This document shows positions 6,152 to 7,914 of a stretch of DNA of 7,914 nucleotides, piece after piece. Both the position numbers and the translations under genes were made by a program. The notes beneath the pieces were generated by a model. The model was not told where the DNA came from, ran no database searches, and worked only from the letters and a program-made list of their open reading frames with translations. Source of the DNA: Gammaproteobacteria bacterium (GTDB lineage: Bacteria; Pseudomonadota; Gammaproteobacteria; SURF-13); assembly GCA_023487615.1 (NCBI GenBank), contig JAMDBH010000054.1:1-7914 (forward strand), read 5' to 3'. The stretch's first letter is position 1. Every line of letters begins with the position of its first letter.

Positions 6152-6204
6152 TTTGCCTGTGTCCAAAACCGCGTCCGGCCCGGGTTTGAACGTGAACGGG
6201 CAAA
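6152..6204 (+). other. Nested inverted repeat in the leader of the bacterioferritin-like gene
   Basis: In the 163-base gap between the exported-protein gene and the ferritin-like gene, TTTGCCTGT (6152-6160) can pair with ACGGGCAAA (6196-6204), nine pairs including one G-U. Inside it CAAA-CC (6164-6170, one bulged A) can pair with GGGTTTG (6182-6188). No T tract follows, so it is not an obvious terminator. It may be an mRNA leader structure or chance; the function is unknown. The rest of this gap contains two copies of TGTAAT (6232-6237, 6241-6246) that could serve as -10 elements, without a convincing -35. Confidence 0.35.
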
Positions 6205-6263
6205 GCAGCAAGTGTACTGGCCCCGACGGTTTGTAATGAGTGTAATTTATTTTGGAGATAAAT

Positions 6264-6719
6264 ATGGAATTCGACAAGAAGGCTGTAGTAGAGGTTCTGA
6301 ACAGGATCCTGGAGCTCGAACTGGCAGGCGTGGTGCGCTATAGCCACTACTCGCTGATGGTGTATGGCTACAACCGCATACCGATTGTCAGTTGGCTGCT
6401 CGAGCAAGCGAACGAGGGTTTAGCCCATGCCCACCAGGCGGGTGAGATAATCACCCAACTCGGGGCGCATCCCTCACTGTCCATCGGTCCGCTGCTGGAA
6501 ACCCACAAGCACGACATCGGTGATATCCTGCGCGAATCGCTGGAGCACGAAAGCGTGGCCCTAAAGGCGTACCAGGAACTGCTGAATCTGGTGAAGGACC
6601 GCTCGGTCTGGCTGGAGGAATATGTCCGCGACATGATTTACAAAGAGGAACAACACCGGGGCGAGGTGGACAAGATGCTGCGCAAGCCGGGCGATATCGA
6701 GGTTTTCAGCAAAGCATAA
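6264..6719 (+). CDS. Bacterioferritin-like (ferritin superfamily) iron-handling protein
   Basis: Encodes 151 residues from ATG 6264, preceded by TGGAGAT at 6253-6259. An in-frame TTG at 6252 lies within that ribosome binding site and is rejected as start. The sequence is a four-helix bundle without signal peptide, so cytoplasmic. Carboxylate/His residues align with the bacterioferritin di-iron centre: Glu19 (LELELAG), Glu51, Glu96, Glu128 and His131 (EEQH). The expected His of ExxH in helix 2 is displaced: position 54 is Ala and His is at 55 (NEGLAHAH). The haem-ligating Met52 of bacterioferritin is Gly here, so intersubunit haem is not expected. It therefore looks like a non-haem ferritin-like or Dps-like protein that oxidises and stores iron or protects from peroxide. 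Bacterioferritin-type mRNAs are classic targets of Fur-controlled small RNAs, and a candidate RNA lies 600 bases upstream. Length is close to bacterioferritin (about 158). Confidence 0.88.
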   Translation: MEFDKKAVVEVLNRILELELAGVVRYSHYSLMVYGYNRIPIVSWLLEQANEGLAHAHQAGEIITQLGAHPSLSIGPLLETHKHDIGDILRESLEHESVALKAYQELLNLVKDRSVWLEEYVRDMIYKEEQHRGEVDKMLRKPGDIEVFSKA

Positions 6720-6804
6720 TCAGGCAAACGGAAGCAGCGGTATCCATAACACCCGCGGCGTGCATCTGCCATATGCTGGCGCATCATATCTGGTAAGGCA
6801 GCGG

Positions 6805-7785
6805 TTATTTTATCACGATAAACAAGGCGGCTTGGCCACGTCTGATGCTAAGCAGCAGTGAGCCTTTGCTCCGCTCGACCGCGTTGGCAAGATCTTGCGA
6901 GGTGCGCACGGGTTTGCGGTTCACCGCCGTAACGATATCGCCGGGCCGCAAACCTGCCTCAGCCGCGCGGCTTCCCGGTTGTACCTCGACTACCGGGATG
7001 CCCTCCAGTTTTCCGAACAGCTCGGAACGCTCATCCACGATGCCGAACAACACGCCCGCGAGCCGGGCGTCCTCGGGCGTGTTATCGCTTTGCGCCACCG
7101 GAGGCTCAACGATATCCACAGCGACGGTCTGAGTGCGCCCGTCACGTAGGATATCGAGCTTGACCTGTTTGCCGACCCGTAACAGGCCTATGGCGTTGCG
7201 GAAGGTGCCGGAATCACGTACCGCTTGCCCATTAACGGCGGTGACAATGTCGCCGGGCTTAAGGCCGGCCTGCGCGGCGGGAGAGCCGGGCGTGACCTGG
7301 GCAATGACGGCGCCTTGCTGGTTCTTGTCGGTCAAGGGAAGGCCGAAGGCCTGCGCCAGCTCCGGCGTGAGGTCTTGGGCCTGGAGTCCCAGCCGTCCCC
7401 GGCGCACCTTACCCGACTCGACCAGTTGCGTCATGATGTCCCGGGCCATGTTGATGGGGATCGCAAAACCGATGCCGACGTTGCCGCCGCCGGGCGCGAG
7501 GATAGCTGTGTTAATGCCGATCAGTTCGCCACGCAGATTCACCAACGCCCCGCCCGAATTGCCCGGGTTGATGGAGGCGTCGGTCTGAATGAAGTCCTCA
7601 TAACCCTCTATCCCTAAACCGGTGCGGCCCAGCGCACTGATAATCCCCGAGGTGACCGTTTGACCCAGACCGAAGGGGTTGCCGATGGCGACTACGAAGT
7701 CACCGACCTGCAGGCGTGACGAGTCGGCGAGCGACAGCGCGGTAAGATCTTTGGCCGGAATCTGGATGACCGCTACGTCCGTTTC
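6805..7785 (-). CDS. Do/HtrA-family periplasmic serine endopeptidase (DegP/DegQ-like), 5' end missing
   Basis: The 326-residue C-terminal portion of a protein-quality-control protease. The frame reads from the break near 7787 to TAA at 6805-6807. It begins with ETDVAVIQI, in which Asp3 is the expected catalytic Asp, then [20 protein letters not shown] and the Ser motif NPGNSGGAL with catalytic Ser77. Two PDZ domains follow (about 130-225, with [20 protein letters not shown]; and 240-326, with [18 protein letters not shown]). Catalytic His and signal peptide would lie upstream and are lost: about 110-140 residues are missing relative to DegP/DegQ/MucD. Upstream of 7787 the sequence is a foreign copy of the PDZ1 coding region; entering it, the protease frame meets TGA (plus-strand 7798-7800). 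The truncation is therefore most likely an assembly artefact, not a pseudogene. Convergent with the ferritin-like gene; the 85-base gap (6720-6804) contains only imperfect inverted repeats and no clear terminator. Confidence 0.92.
   Translation of the reverse strand, partial: ETDVAVIQIPAKDLTALSLADSSRLQVGDFVVAIGNPFGLGQTVTSGIISALGRTGLGIEGYEDFIQTDASINPGNSGGALVNLRGELIGINTAILAPGGGNVGIGFAIPINMARDIMTQLVESGKVRRGRLGLQAQDLTPELAQAFGLPLTDKNQQGAVIAQVTPGSPAAQAGLKPGDIVTAVNGQAVRDSGTFRNAIGLLRVGKQVKLDILRDGRTQTVAVDIVEPPVAQSDNTPEDARLAGVLFGIVDERSELFGKLEGIPVVEVQPGSRAAEAGLRPGDIVTAVNRKPVRTSQDLANAVERSKGSLLLSIRRGQAALFIVIK
7204..7330. repeat. Internal copy of a 127-bp exact direct repeat (inside PDZ1 of the protease)
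   Basis: Every base from 7204 to 7330 recurs at 7788-7914. The match is broken immediately on the left (A at 7203 against G at 7787) and runs to the last base of the window on the right. This copy is in frame within the protease and is the genuine one. Confidence 0.97.
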
Positions 7786-7787
7786 CG

Positions 7788-7914
7788 GGTGCCGGAATCA
7801 CGTACCGCTTGCCCATTAACGGCGGTGACAATGTCGCCGGGCTTAAGGCCGGCCTGCGCGGCGGGAGAGCCGGGCGTGACCTGGGCAATGACGGCGCCTT
7901 GCTGGTTCTTGTCG
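7788..7914. repeat. Terminal copy of the 127-bp repeat, probable assembly-graph artefact
   Basis: An exact duplicate of 7204-7330 that ends exactly at the window end. On the minus strand it encodes a piece of the first PDZ domain, joined out of frame to the protease domain (the PDZ frame reaches TAG just after the junction). The length of 127 equals a k-mer size commonly used by de Bruijn assemblers, which is the simplest explanation. A real 127-bp duplication is possible but less likely. Confidence 0.9.

Noticed and set aside
7225..7617. Plus-strand frame opposite the protease gene
   Set aside because: The minus strand encodes an unmistakable HtrA protease with Ser motif and PDZ domains; the plus frame is its shadow.
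7788..7914. Real tandem duplication or a third PDZ domain of the protease
   Set aside because: The copy is perfect at the DNA level, out of frame, ends exactly at the sequence end and has the length of a common assembly k-mer.
1..7914. CRISPR arrays, tRNA or rRNA genes, phage or defence genes
   Set aside because: No spaced repeats, cloverleaf signatures, rRNA segments or recognisable phage/defence proteins were seen on either strand.

Overview
The window looks like an iron-homeostasis region from a Gram-negative proteobacterium, most likely Gammaproteobacteria or a close relative. Reasons: a TonB-dependent outer-membrane receptor ending in Phe, a lipobox-bearing di-haem c-type peroxidase, two Fur-type operators, a bacterioferritin-like protein and a periplasmic HtrA/Deg protease. 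I cannot name the genus from sequence alone. The right edge is almost certainly the ragged end of a short-read assembly, because the last 127 bases exactly copy an internal segment.

Layout, left to right. (1) Positions 1-180 hold a promoter overlapped by a Fur box and a leader that can fold. (2) Positions 181-5511 hold four plus-strand genes: a FecA-type TonB receptor, a lipoprotein di-haem cytochrome c peroxidase (MauG/CcpA superfamily), a periplasmic FMN-binding (flavinylated) protein and a two-helix PepSY-associated membrane protein. The last two overlap. Perfect stem-loops lie between genes 1/2 and 2/3. (3) Positions 5512-5713 hold no convincing protein gene, but contain a second, stronger Fur box on a promoter, followed about 90 bases later by a textbook Rho-independent terminator. 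This is the architecture of a Fur-repressed small RNA of about 106 nt. (4) Then come a small exported helix-rich protein of unknown function and a bacterioferritin-like gene preceded by a foldable leader. (5) Convergent to these, on the minus strand, is the 3' part of a Do/HtrA (DegP/DegQ-like) serine protease with two PDZ domains. Its 5' end is cut by the assembly break.

How the parts may work together (inference). Under iron starvation Fur releases both promoters. The receptor imports a chelated metal across the outer membrane. The FMN protein plus PepSY membrane protein form a plausible electron route from the cytoplasmic membrane into the periplasm, where ferric chelates could be reduced; the di-haem lipoprotein adds a second periplasmic redox site. 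The candidate small RNA would be the post-transcriptional arm of the same response, and the ferritin-like protein is the storage side. The receptor gene is visibly more GC-rich than the three redox genes behind it (a 60-base spot check gives 43/60 at 1621-1680 and 28/60 at 2521-2580), so the module may have been assembled from parts with different histories.
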